A stretch of DNA of 10,746 bases from positions 1-10,746 of the forward strand of contig JBDTCS010000326.1 in NCBI GenBank assembly GCA_039923455.1, written 5' to 3'. The notes below the pieces were generated by a model. The model saw only the letters and a list, made by a program, of their open reading frames with translations. It searched no databases and had not been told where the DNA came from. Below are positions 1 through 7,562 of this stretch, piece after piece. Both the position numbers and the translations under genes were made by a program. Every line of letters starts with the position of its first letter. The first letter of the stretch is position 1. Source of the DNA: JBDTCS01 sp039923455 (GTDB lineage Bacteria; Bacteroidota; Ignavibacteria; Palsa-1295).

Positions 1-1
1 C

Positions 2-58
2 GAGCTTCCGCTAACAGCGCTGCATTTTTTTGATGGCGCTACCGGCAAGAGAATTTAG
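2..58 (+). CDS. 3' end of an unidentified upstream gene (partial)
   Basis: The frame starting at base 2 is open for 18 codons from the window edge and ends at TAG 56-58. The other two plus-strand frames stop at 12-14 and 31-33. The tail reads ELPLTALHFFDGATGKRI, plausible for the end of a folded protein but too short to identify. A hairpin with a T-run follows a few bases later, which fits the end of a transcription unit. Eighteen open codons can also occur by chance, so this is a modest-confidence call that the sequence to the left of the window would settle. Confidence 0.35.
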   Translation, partial: ELPLTALHFFDGATGKRI

Positions 59-61
59 GTG

Positions 62-84
62 TTCCGTCTTGGGGACGGGGTTTT
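62..84 (+). terminator. Possible weak intrinsic terminator
   Basis: CCGTC (64-68) and GACGG (74-78) form a 5-bp stem around a 5-nt loop, extendable by two G-U pairs, and are followed by TTTT at 81-84. It sits just after the TAG at 56-58, where a terminator for the upstream partial gene would be expected. The stem is short and the T-run is only four bases, so it may be inactive. Confidence 0.35.
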
Positions 85-209
85 GATAGTAATAAAATTA
101 GAGAGACGCATCTTCAGTTCTGCATTCCAATTCGTCCGTAGCCTACAGTCTAAATAAGGTTACGTGGCAAGGCTCTACCGGGTTACGGCCAATGCTTCAC
201 CGGCAAGAG

Positions 210-215
210 TATAAT
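210..215 (+). promoter_or_regulatory. Candidate -10 element (TATAAT) upstream of the NYN gene
   Basis: A perfect TATAAT lies 32 bp before the ATG at 248, which would put a transcription start near 222. No good -35 hexamer (TTGACA-like) is found at the usual 16-18 bp spacing, and the Bacteroidota TAnnTTTG element is not evident. The call rests on the hexamer and its position only. Confidence 0.35.
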
Positions 216-219
216 GATA

Positions 220-238
220 AAGAATATCATACATTCTT
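220..238. repeat. 6-bp inverted repeat with 7-bp spacer in the NYN leader
   Basis: AAGAAT (220-225) and ATTCTT (233-238) are exact reverse complements separated by 7 bp. They lie between the candidate -10 and the start codon. This could be an operator half-site pair or a small AU-rich hairpin at the 5' end of the mRNA. In this AT-rich stretch such a repeat can also arise by chance. Confidence 0.4.
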
Positions 239-247
239 ATTTGTACA

Positions 248-832
248 ATGGAATCACTAAGCAATCCGCTTTTTGCTACCCAGACGGGTAACCGCATTTC
301 TGTTTTTGTAGATGGTGAGAACGCATACTACGCTCAGCGCTCCTTAGGCTGGTTCTTCGATCCAAGGAAGCTCCTCGAATTTTTTACGAATGGCTCGACG
401 ATTGGCGATGCATTCTGGTACTCCTCCCAGAAGATGCCCCCGGATCCAAGAGAGCAACGCTTCTATGGTTACTTGAATCATGCGGGCTACACCGTTCGCA
501 TGAAAAGCATCAAGTATTTCCGCGACGAAGCTTCCGGCGAATTAACCCGCAAAGCCAATCTCGATCTGGAACTCGCGATCGATCTCTTCACGACTATCGC
601 ACAGTACGACACTGCGGTCCTCGTGACGGGTGATGGCGATTTTGAACGAGCGGTGGAATTGCTTCGCAGCTACGGCAAGCGCGTCATCGTTGCTTCGACG
701 CAGGATACAATCGCACGAGAACTTCGCAATGCAGTTGGCAAGCACTTTTTTGATCTGGCAGGTATTCGTCAGCACATCGAGCGCTTCGTTACACCCAACG
801 CAGACGGTGTGCCTCGCGAAGAGGTTGTCTAG
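248..832 (+). CDS. NYN domain (LabA/DUF88-like, PIN-fold) putative ribonuclease
   Basis: A 194-residue protein consisting essentially of one NYN domain, the PIN-like metal-dependent RNase fold of the LabA/DUF88 family. The acidic positions expected at the metal site are visible: D22 in the first strand (ISVFVDGENAYYA, where N25 is the family's usual Asn), D106 and D112 in KANLDLELAIDL, and D129/D131 in LVTGDGDF, which is followed by the RVIVAS strand. Typical NYN proteins of this class are 150-250 residues, so the length is normal. The C-terminal 15 or so residues are polar and probably disordered. ATG 248 is the first start after an in-frame TAA at 218-220, and there is no Shine-Dalgarno. 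The gene appears monocistronic: 183 bp separate it from uvrA. The RNA substrate cannot be told from the sequence. Confidence 0.88.
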   Translation: MESLSNPLFATQTGNRISVFVDGENAYYAQRSLGWFFDPRKLLEFFTNGSTIGDAFWYSSQKMPPDPREQRFYGYLNHAGYTVRMKSIKYFRDEASGELTRKANLDLELAIDLFTTIAQYDTAVLVTGDGDFERAVELLRSYGKRVIVASTQDTIARELRNAVGKHFFDLAGIRQHIERFVTPNADGVPREEVV

Positions 833-1015
833 CGCTGTTCCAACGATTCCTGTAGTCTGCGTCACTCACGCGCGAACTGTTTCCAGAGTAACGCAATCCG
901 TGCCCACCGCTGAGCGTTGAGAGAATGATCTCGATGCCCTCGAAGTTTCTTAATCCGAATTCTTCCCGCAAAAAAAGCATTTTCACCTATTCAAGCTTAT
1001 CAATACCGGTCGACA
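833..1015. other. Intergenic region between the NYN gene and uvrA
   Basis: 183 bp with no convincing small gene, no strong hairpin and no Shine-Dalgarno before the uvrA ATG. It must carry the promoter of the six-gene uvrA cluster if that is transcribed separately, but I cannot place one confidently. No LexA/SOS box of the CTGT-N8-ACAG or GAAC-N4-GTTC type is present. Confidence 0.5.
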
Positions 1016-4015
1016 ATGGCGAAAAGTGCTGCTTCTGGAGCGAAAAAACTGAGTTCGAAACTGAGTACTCTGACAAATGGGGACGGCGGTGCTGCAACCG
1101 CACCTACGCTACCCGTTCCGACCTTGCCGAATGCTACCTTGCCGAATGCTACCTTGCCGATTGCTACTTTGCCTGTTCTGCCACGAGCGCTCGCCTCGAC
1201 CAAGCGGCCGATAAGCATCAAAGGCGCCCGCGTACATAATCTGAAAAATATCTCGCTCGATCTGGAGCGGAATAAACTCATCGTATTTACCGGCGTCAGC
1301 GGTTCTGGAAAAAGCTCGCTTGCTTTTGACACGCTCTATGCCGAAGGTCAAAGGCGTTATGTAGAAAGTTTGTCGGTATATGCTCGGCAATTTCTCGAGC
1401 GCATGAATAAGCCTGATGTCGATAGCATCACGGGCATCAGTCCTGCTGTTGCGATCGAACAAAAAACCCTCACTCGAAATCCTCGCTCGACGGTAGGCAC
1501 CACAACCGAGATCTACGATTATCTTCGATTGCTTTTTGCAAGAGCCGGAAAAACTTTTTGCGTACGGTGTGGTCGTCAAGTTTTGAAGGACACTCCTCGC
1601 ACGGTGATTGAATCGGTCTCGCGAAATGCCGTCGAGGGCTCGAAATTTTATGTACTCTTTCCGATGCATCGGCACGAAGAGTCGACGCTCATCGAAGAGT
1701 GGCGCAATCTTCGTTCGCAAGGATTTTTCCGTATCGTTCTGGCTGGTGAAACACGCGTGCTTGATCTATCGGAAGATGATCCAACGATGATCCGACCGGA
1801 GGATGTTCGCGTTCTCGTCGATCGTCTCATCTGGCATGTTGGCGACGATCAACTCGAGAGTCGCGTCGCGGATTCAGTGGAAGCTGCGTTCAAGGAAGGC
1901 GGTGGCAAAGCGGTGATCGCAATTATCAAACCGGATGGCACGGTGCATGAAGAGCATTACAGCGAGCACTTTGAGTGTGCCTCCTGCGGTATTGCCTACG
2001 AAGAGCCTGAGCCTCGGCTTTTTAGTTTTAACAATCCGTTCGGTGCATGTCCCGAATGCCAAGGGTTTGGTCGGGCGATCGGTATCGATATGGATCTCGT
2101 GATACCGGACAAAGGCAAGTCGATCCGTGTGGGTGCGATTGTCTGCTGGACTTCGCAAAAATTTTCGGAGCACTGGCGCTCCTTGATGAAGATTGCGAAG
2201 GAAGCGAAGATCAATGTAGACGAGCCGTATGCCTCGCTCTCGGATCGGGAGAAGGCGGTTATTCAAGAAGGTTTTGGCAAAGAATTTATCGGCATCGATA
2301 AATTCTTTCGTGAGCTCGAAGAGCAAACGTACAAGCTGCACTATCGTGTGTTGCTTTCGCGATATCGTGGGTACACGGTTTGTCCGCGATGCCATGGCTC
2401 CAGGTTGCGTCCGGCTGCGATGAATGTGAAGATCACCGATAAGACGATCCACAATATTGTTCGTATGACGATCGAGCAGGCGCGCGATTTCTTCGGTCAG
2501 CTCGAACTATCGGAACATGATCTTAAAATCGCGTCTCGGATTCTCGAAGAGTTGCAAAAACGGTTGCGGTACTTGGATGATGTTGGGCTCGAGTATCTCA
2601 CGCTTGAACGACTCTCGAATACGCTTTCGGGTGGAGAGTCGCAACGCATCAATCTTGCAACATCGCTGGGTAGTGCACTTGTCGGTGCGCTCTATGTGCT
2701 GGATGAGCCGAGTATTGGTTTGCATTCACGCGATACATCTAAGCTGCTTTCGATCCTTCGTCGTGTTCGCGATCTTGGAAATACGGTGATCGTCGTAGAG
2801 CATGATGAAGATGTGATCCGATCGGCAGATAGTGTTGTCGATTTCGGTCCATACGCCGGGGAACACGGCGGCAAAGTTATGTTTCAGGGCACACCGGCAG
2901 CATTGCAAGCGAGTAAGGATTCGGAGTCGATCACAGGTGCATATCTTCGAGGTGAACTGAGTATCGCTGTTCCAAAGATCCGACGACGCGTGAACTTGAA
3001 GAATGGTATCACGGTGTTCGGTGCGAGCGAGAACAATTTGAAATTCGTCGATGTAACGTTTCCGCTCAATTGCTTTACTGTTGTGACGGGTGTTTCCGGA
3101 TCGGGCAAGTCGACGCTTGTACATTCCGTGCTCTACTCCGGACTGAAGAAATTAAAGGGCGAATCGGTTGGTGCGGTTGGTTCGCATCGTTCGATCGAAG
3201 GTGATGAACTTGTGAAGCACATCGAACTGATCGATCAATCGCCGATCGGTCGCACACCGCGTTCAAATCCGGCAACCTATGTAAAAGTATTTGAGCTGAT
3301 CCGAGATGTATTTGCTCGAACGGTGTATGCAAAGCAACGTGGATGGGCTCCAGGATATTTCTCATTTAATATTCCGGGTGGTCGTTGCGAAGCGTGTCAA
3401 GGTGAGGGCTTCGTAAAAGTCGAGATGCAATTCCTTGCAGATATGTATCTCGAATGCGATGTGTGTCATGGCAAGCGGTATAAGCAAGAAGTGCTCGACG
3501 CAACCTTGGACGGTAAATCGGTTGTCGATGTGCTCGAAATGACTGTGAGTGAAGCGCACAAATTTTTCATTGAGCATGATCGCATCGCAGCGAAGTTGCA
3601 AGTGCTCGATGATGTTGGCCTTGGATATATGCGGCTCGGTCAACCCGCAACGACGCTTTCCGGTGGTGAGGCGCAGCGTATCAAACTCGCGTCGCATCTG
3701 GTCGATTCGAGCGAGGAAGCAACGCTTTTTATTTTTGATGAACCGACAACGGGATTGCACTTCGATGATATCGCAAAGCTATTGCGTGCCTTGAACGCAC
3801 TTGTCGAGCGCGGCCACACCGTCCTTGCGATCGAGCATAATCTGGATGTCGTAAAGACGGCCGATTGGGTAATAGATATTGGACCGGAGGCAGGCGAGAA
3901 GGGCGGCAATATTGTTGCAATGGGTACACCGGAGGAAGTCGTGCACGTTGCGGCATCCTACACCGGTAAATATCTTGCGCCGCTCCTCAAGACCAGATTG
4001 AAATCTGTTGCATAG
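1016..4015 (+). CDS. uvrA: UvrABC excinuclease subunit A
   Basis: UvrA is the damage-sensing ATPase of nucleotide excision repair. It works as a dimer in the cytoplasm and loads UvrB at DNA lesions. The protein has 999 residues against about 940 in E. coli. Two ABC ATPase modules are clear: Walker A TGVSGSGKSS at about 92-101 and TGVSGSGKST at about 690-699; signatures LSGGESQR near 537 and LSGGEAQR near 880, each followed by a Walker B (YVLDEPS, FIFDEPT). Zinc-binding CxxC pairs are seen at C321/C324 with C345/C348, and at C791/C794 with C814/C817. The conserved start of the family (ISIKGARVHNLKNI) begins only at residue 66. The first 65 residues are a low-complexity extension containing five TLPxx pentapeptides. 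ATG 1016 is the best start codon but has no Shine-Dalgarno. The stop overlaps the first possible lpxB start by 8 bp. Confidence 0.98.
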   Translation: MAKSAASGAKKLSSKLSTLTNGDGGAATAPTLPVPTLPNATLPNATLPIATLPVLPRALASTKRPISIKGARVHNLKNISLDLERNKLIVFTGVSGSGKSSLAFDTLYAEGQRRYVESLSVYARQFLERMNKPDVDSITGISPAVAIEQKTLTRNPRSTVGTTTEIYDYLRLLFARAGKTFCVRCGRQVLKDTPRTVIESVSRNAVEGSKFYVLFPMHRHEESTLIEEWRNLRSQGFFRIVLAGETRVLDLSEDDPTMIRPEDVRVLVDRLIWHVGDDQLESRVADSVEAAFKEGGGKAVIAIIKPDGTVHEEHYSEHFECASCGIAYEEPEPRLFSFNNPFGACPECQGFGRAIGIDMDLVIPDKGKSIRVGAIVCWTSQKFSEHWRSLMKIAKEAKINVDEPYASLSDREKAVIQEGFGKEFIGIDKFFRELEEQTYKLHYRVLLSRYRGYTVCPRCHGSRLRPAAMNVKITDKTIHNIVRMTIEQARDFFGQLELSEHDLKIASRILEELQKRLRYLDDVGLEYLTLERLSNTLSGGESQRINLATSLGSALVGALYVLDEPSIGLHSRDTSKLLSILRRVRDLGNTVIVVEHDEDVIRSADSVVDFGPYAGEHGGKVMFQGTPAALQASKDSESITGAYLRGELSIAVPKIRRRVNLKNGITVFGASENNLKFVDVTFPLNCFTVVTGVSGSGKSTLVHSVLYSGLKKLKGESVGAVGSHRSIEGDELVKHIELIDQSPIGRTPRSNPATYVKVFELIRDVFARTVYAKQRGWAPGYFSFNIPGGRCEACQGEGFVKVEMQFLADMYLECDVCHGKRYKQEVLDATLDGKSVVDVLEMTVSEAHKFFIEHDRIAAKLQVLDDVGLGYMRLGQPATTLSGGEAQRIKLASHLVDSSEEATLFIFDEPTTGLHFDDIAKLLRALNALVERGHTVLAIEHNLDVVKTADWVIDIGPEAGEKGGNIVAMGTPEEVVHVAASYTGKYLAPLLKTRLKSVA
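1106..1180 (+). repeat. Five tandem 15-bp units in the 5' part of uvrA
   Basis: Units at 1106-1120, 1121-1135, 1136-1150, 1151-1165 and 1166-1180 encode TLPVP, TLPNA, TLPNA, TLPIA and TLPVL. The second and third are identical in DNA and the fourth differs by one base; the outer two are diverged. Because the unit is 15 bp, gain or loss of copies keeps the frame. The array lies in the non-conserved N-terminal extension, before the first ATPase module. Confidence 0.9.
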
Positions 4016-5192
4016 CGAGTTGAGTCCGACAACACCCCGAACGAGAAAGATCATGTTGATCGCCGGCGAAGCCTCCGGCGATCGTATTGCGGCACGTGCC
4101 ATTCGGGCTGCAAAAGTGCTCACGCACGAGCGTGATGAACAACTCCTTTTCTCAGGAATTTGTGGCGATGAGTCCATGCGCGAAGGGATGGAGTGTCTCT
4201 ATCATGCGCGAGAAATGTCAGTGGTGGGATTTGTCGAGGTCGCGCGTAGATTCCGATTCTTTCGAAATGTGTTGCGCGACATGGAAGCACGATTGAAGGA
4301 TCCCAAAACGCGGCCTGAGTCGCTTGTGCTCATTGACTATCCCGGCTTTAACATACGGCTCGCAAAGATCGCAAAGCGGCTCGGCATTCGCGTGGTGTAC
4401 TATGTGAGTCCTCAGGTGTGGGCTTGGCATAAGGAGCGAGTGCATGAGCTCAAAAAAGTTGTCGATGAGATGCTCGTAATTTTTCCGTTCGAGGAGAAGA
4501 TCTATCATGATGCCGGACTCAAGCAGGCACACTTTATCGGGCATCCACTTGTCGAGATGATTGATGAAGAGAAGCAAAGTTTTCTTTCGCGTAATGCATT
4601 TGCAAAGAAGCATGCACTCGATCCGTCGAAGGAGTGGCTGCTAATTTTTTCGGGAAGTCGCAATGAAGAAGTCCGCAGGCATCTCGCGATTCTTTCGGAT
4701 GCTGCACTTGAATTGAGCAAGACGCACAACTTTCTACCGATCCTTGTCGAGGCCGCGACCATTTCGGAGCAGACCTACGCAGAGTATCTCGGCTCGAGAA
4801 CGGTCAAGCGGTTTCGCGCACCTGCAACATCGCACGAACTGATGTATCATAGCACGCTTGGGCTCCTCAAGAGCGGCACAACAACACTCGAAGCGGCTCT
4901 ACTCGGATTGCCTGGGATTATTTGCTACCGGACACATCCGCTTACGTTCGCGATTGGCAAACGCCTGGTCAAGTTAGCATTCATCGGACTTGCGAATATT
5001 GTCCTCGGACGAAAACTCTATCCCGAGCTTTTGCAAAATGATTGTACGGTTTCACGAATCGTGACAAGCGCCGAAGAAGTGCTCACAACGAGTGCCGTGT
5101 TTCGCGAGGGATTGCTGAATGTTGATCGCACACTTCGTGCAGGTAGTACACCGCCTTCCGTGCTGGCCGCAAAAGCAATATTGCAATTATGA
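4008..5192 (+). CDS. lpxB: Lipid-A-disaccharide synthase
   Basis: LpxB is a peripheral inner-membrane glycosyltransferase (GT19) joining lipid X to UDP-2,3-diacylglucosamine to give the tetra-acyl disaccharide 1-phosphate. Numbering from TTG 4008 (394 aa), the landmarks are LIAGEASGD (17-25), VGFVEV (73-78), LIDYPGFN (108-115), YYVSPQVWAW (131-140), FIGHPLVE (176-183), SGTTTLEAALLG (289-300) and IGLANIVLGRKL (326-337). All are characteristic of the family, and the usual length is about 380. The start is uncertain. TTG 4008 lies inside the end of uvrA, TTG 4020 just after it, and ATG 4053 gives 379 residues with a GAGAAAG just upstream. However, ATG 4053 would clip the first beta strand (KIMLIAGE), so a TTG start is possible. 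The last codons overlap the next gene as ATGA. Confidence 0.97.
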   Translation: MHSELSPTTPRTRKIMLIAGEASGDRIAARAIRAAKVLTHERDEQLLFSGICGDESMREGMECLYHAREMSVVGFVEVARRFRFFRNVLRDMEARLKDPKTRPESLVLIDYPGFNIRLAKIAKRLGIRVVYYVSPQVWAWHKERVHELKKVVDEMLVIFPFEEKIYHDAGLKQAHFIGHPLVEMIDEEKQSFLSRNAFAKKHALDPSKEWLLIFSGSRNEEVRRHLAILSDAALELSKTHNFLPILVEAATISEQTYAEYLGSRTVKRFRAPATSHELMYHSTLGLLKSGTTTLEAALLGLPGIICYRTHPLTFAIGKRLVKLAFIGLANIVLGRKLYPELLQNDCTVSRIVTSAEEVLTTSAVFREGLLNVDRTLRAGSTPPSVLAAKAILQL

Positions 5193-5770
5193 TCAAGCAC
5201 ATATTGCCCTTGCTTTCGATCTGGCACGCGAAGTCGCTTCGTGTGAAGTGGAGCGGCGCAACGATTGCACCACGATCGGTGATCGTGTTTTGGCATGACA
5301 CCATGTTCGCAGGTTGGTGGTCGGTTCGCAAACGCTGTCCGATCGCGATGGTCTCGCAAAGCAAAGATGGCGCAATACTCGCAATGGTTTTAGAAAAGTG
5401 GGGATACAAACTCGTCCGTGGATCGAGTTCAACAGGTGGAATGGAAGCGCTTGAGGAAGCGATTGATGCGCTCGAACAATCACGCGCAGACACGCTCGTG
5501 ATTACGCCGGATGGCCCTCGTGGGCCACGTCACGAATTCAAACGCGGCGCATTCCTCGCGGCAAAACAATTGGACGTGCCACTCTATTTTTTGCGCATAA
5601 AATGCAAGCCCGCAATTATACTTAAAAAAAGCTGGGATAAGTTTGCAGTGCCGATGCCGTTTTCCAGCGTCATGATCGAAGTCTGTCCGATCGACATGCG
5701 AACCTGGCCGGAAGAGAAAGCGGAGCAGTTCGCGTGGATTCAAAATGCGAGCAAGCGCTTTCAAGATTAA
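5189..5770 (+). CDS. DUF374 lysophospholipid acyltransferase-like protein
   Basis: A 193-residue protein of the DUF374 family, related to PlsC/LPLAT acyltransferases that move acyl chains onto lipids at the inner membrane. Visible family blocks: FWHDTMF with H36 (the presumed catalytic His), SQSKDG (56-61), VRGSSSTGG (77-84) and ITPDGPRGPR (105-114). H36 is followed directly by D37; the classical HX4D spacing of PlsC is absent, as I would expect for this subfamily. The start ATG overlaps the lpxB stop (ATGA, 5189-5192), so translation is probably coupled, and lpxK begins 8 bp downstream. The position between lpxB and lpxK points to a lipid A or other envelope-lipid acylation role, but the acceptor and donor are unknown. 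Length is on the short side of normal. No cleavable signal peptide is evident. Confidence 0.9.
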   Translation: MIKHILPLLSIWHAKSLRVKWSGATIAPRSVIVFWHDTMFAGWWSVRKRCPIAMVSQSKDGAILAMVLEKWGYKLVRGSSSTGGMEALEEAIDALEQSRADTLVITPDGPRGPRHEFKRGAFLAAKQLDVPLYFLRIKCKPAIILKKSWDKFAVPMPFSSVMIEVCPIDMRTWPEEKAEQFAWIQNASKRFQD

Positions 5771-5778
5771 CATAGCGA

Positions 5779-6816
5779 ATGACATTTAACTTTCTCAATC
5801 CGTATGCGTATATCCTCCGAATTCGTAGGTGGATGTATCGCAATGGAAAGCTGAAAAGTTTTGGAGTTGGAATTCCGGTCATCTCAGTCGGTAATCTAAC
5901 CGTTGGCGGGTCCGGGAAAACGCCACTCGTGATCAGAATCGCCGAGCGCATTCAACAGGAGCAGAACCTGAAAGTTGGAATAGTACTTCGAGGGTATAAA
6001 CGCGAATCGAAAGGGTGCGTTGTTGTTTCGGATGGCGAGTCAGTGCTTGTATCGATCGAACAATCGGGCGATGAAGCGATGCTCTTTGCGAGTTCGTTGC
6101 CGAATGCGATTGTGGTTGTGGATGAAGATAGAGTGCGGGGTGCAGAGAGGGCGATGTCGCTTGGCGCGCAGGTTATATTGCTCGATGACGGCTATCAGCA
6201 CATTCGCTTGCGTCGCGATCTAAATATTTTGCTCGTCGATGCCGAACGTGGAGTCGGATCTGTGTTGCCGTTCGGACGTGCACGTGAAGATGTTTCCGCC
6301 GCACGCGATGCGAACTTCCTGATTATCACCAACGCAGAGGACGAAGCGCGAATGGAAAAAATCCAACGCCGAATGCTCGCGCACTCCAAGACAATTTTGG
6401 CAACTGCCGCGACCATCACGCTCCCAGTCGCGTTAGAATCGTTGACAAACTCTGCGGCAGGTATCGAGGGGGTGGAATACTTGGAAGGAAAGCAAGTGCT
6501 CGCGATCAGCTCGATAGCAAGTCCACAACGGTTTCACAATTCGATCGCAGCGTGCGGCGTAATCGTGCTACCGCACGTCTTGCCCGATCACGCAGCATAT
6601 TCGGCGTTAACGGTCGAGCGTGCCTTCGAACAAGCCGAACGAACCGGCTGCGAAGCGATCGTGACGACAACAAAAGATGCCGTGAAGGCGTACACCTTCT
6701 ATCGTGAAAGGAAAGGTGCGATTCCTGTGTTCGTGCTACACACCGAACTCCAGTTCATCGCCGGCGAGCAAGAACTGTGGGAGGCAATCCAAAATGTTCT
6801 TAAACAAGATTCATGA
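5779..6816 (+). CDS. lpxK: Tetraacyldisaccharide 4'-kinase
   Basis: LpxK phosphorylates the 4' position of the tetra-acyl disaccharide 1-phosphate made by LpxB, giving lipid IVA on the inner face of the inner membrane. In this 345-residue protein the P-loop GNLTVGGSGKTP is at 38-49, RGYKRES at 71-77, GDEA at 97-100 (D98 matching the acidic residue in the family's catalytic region), and the signature LLDDGYQHIRLRRDLNI at 134-150. All are diagnostic. The N-terminal membrane-associated helix is shorter than in many LpxK proteins: only about 25 residues precede LKSFGVGIP. ATG 5779 is the first start after an in-frame TAG at 5773-5775. The stop overlaps the next ATG as ATGA (6813-6816), so the downstream hydrolase is likely coupled. 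Confidence 0.97.
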   Translation: MTFNFLNPYAYILRIRRWMYRNGKLKSFGVGIPVISVGNLTVGGSGKTPLVIRIAERIQQEQNLKVGIVLRGYKRESKGCVVVSDGESVLVSIEQSGDEAMLFASSLPNAIVVVDEDRVRGAERAMSLGAQVILLDDGYQHIRLRRDLNILLVDAERGVGSVLPFGRAREDVSAARDANFLIITNAEDEARMEKIQRRMLAHSKTILATAATITLPVALESLTNSAAGIEGVEYLEGKQVLAISSIASPQRFHNSIAACGVIVLPHVLPDHAAYSALTVERAFEQAERTGCEAIVTTTKDAVKAYTFYRERKGAIPVFVLHTELQFIAGEQELWEAIQNVLKQDS

Positions 6817-7562
6817 AACTGACGATAGGACTGACATACGCACCGCCGAGTGATACGAGATATGGCAACTACGCCATCGCGGTAGGCAAAGCAGCGAAGG
6901 TGTTGGAATATGATGTCGAGGTGATCGATCTCGCAAGTCTGCCGATGCGTATCACCGATTGCGATGGGATAATCTTCACCGGTGGTGCCGACGTTTCGCC
7001 GGAGCGTTACGGAAAGGGATCGGAAAGTTACCTCTGCGCGGATGATGTCGATGATGCACGCGATACGCTCGAGTTTGCGTTTGCGCGTGAGGCAGAAGCA
7101 AAGCGATTGCCGACGCTTGGAATATGCCGAGGTGCGCAGCTTCTGAATATACATCATGGGGGAACATTGTTAACCGATATTCAGCACTTTGGGGGTGCAG
7201 CGCATACACGTCCGCAACCAGGCGTAGACCGAAGACACGGTGTGACGATCCAACCCGGTTCGCTCGTCGCAAGACTCTCGGGTGAGACGGAAGGCGAGAT
7301 CAACAGCGCACATCATCAAGCAATTGAGCGTGTGGGTGATGGACTCACTCCGATCGCGTGGGCCGAAGATGGGACGATCGAAGCTGTTGAGTGGCAAGAT
7401 CCGAAGAACAAGCCCTTCTTTCTCGCCGTACAGTGGCATCCTGAGCGCATGAATTTCGATGAGCCTTTTTCCGGCAAACTCTTCGAAAGTTTTTTATTCG
7501 AATGCGCGACTAATAGCGTGTTACGCGATAGACTCGCCTCACCCGCTAAGAAAAATGGCTGA
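6813..7562 (+). CDS. Class I glutamine amidotransferase-like hydrolase (PuuD/peptidase C26 type)
   Basis: A 249-residue stand-alone GATase1-fold protein closest in style to gamma-glutamyl-GABA hydrolase PuuD and the C26 peptidases, which cleave gamma-glutamyl amide bonds using a Cys-His-Glu triad. The nucleophile is C105 in LGICRGAQLLN, and the His/Glu pair is H209/E211 in AVQWHPE. The family block GGADVSPERYG is at 57-67 and a conserved AHHQA at 166-170. The full triad suggests an active enzyme. No other putrescine-degradation (Puu) gene is in view, so the substrate is open: a gamma-glutamyl amide, a gamma-glutamyl peptide or another compound. It starts within the lpxK stop and ends 8 bp inside the next gene, so it is tightly embedded in the cluster. 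Confidence 0.9.
   Translation: MKLTIGLTYAPPSDTRYGNYAIAVGKAAKVLEYDVEVIDLASLPMRITDCDGIIFTGGADVSPERYGKGSESYLCADDVDDARDTLEFAFAREAEAKRLPTLGICRGAQLLNIHHGGTLLTDIQHFGGAAHTRPQPGVDRRHGVTIQPGSLVARLSGETEGEINSAHHQAIERVGDGLTPIAWAEDGTIEAVEWQDPKNKPFFLAVQWHPERMNFDEPFSGKLFESFLFECATNSVLRDRLASPAKKNG

Noticed and set aside
192..260. A 22-codon upstream frame starting at ATG 192 and ending at TAA 258-260 inside the NYN gene
   Set aside because: It begins upstream of the best candidate -10 element, has no Shine-Dalgarno and no recognisable sequence. It is more likely leader DNA than a regulatory peptide.
841..1015. Possible SOS (LexA) box upstream of uvrA, suggested by GAACTGTTTCC near 875
   Set aside because: It matches neither CTGT-N8-ACAG nor GAAC-N4-GTTC: only one half-site is present.
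7459..7554. A longer homocysteine methyltransferase start about 32 codons upstream of 7555
   Set aside because: The extra residues do not resemble the family and would lie deep inside the preceding hydrolase gene. ATG 7555 gives a normal family N-terminus.
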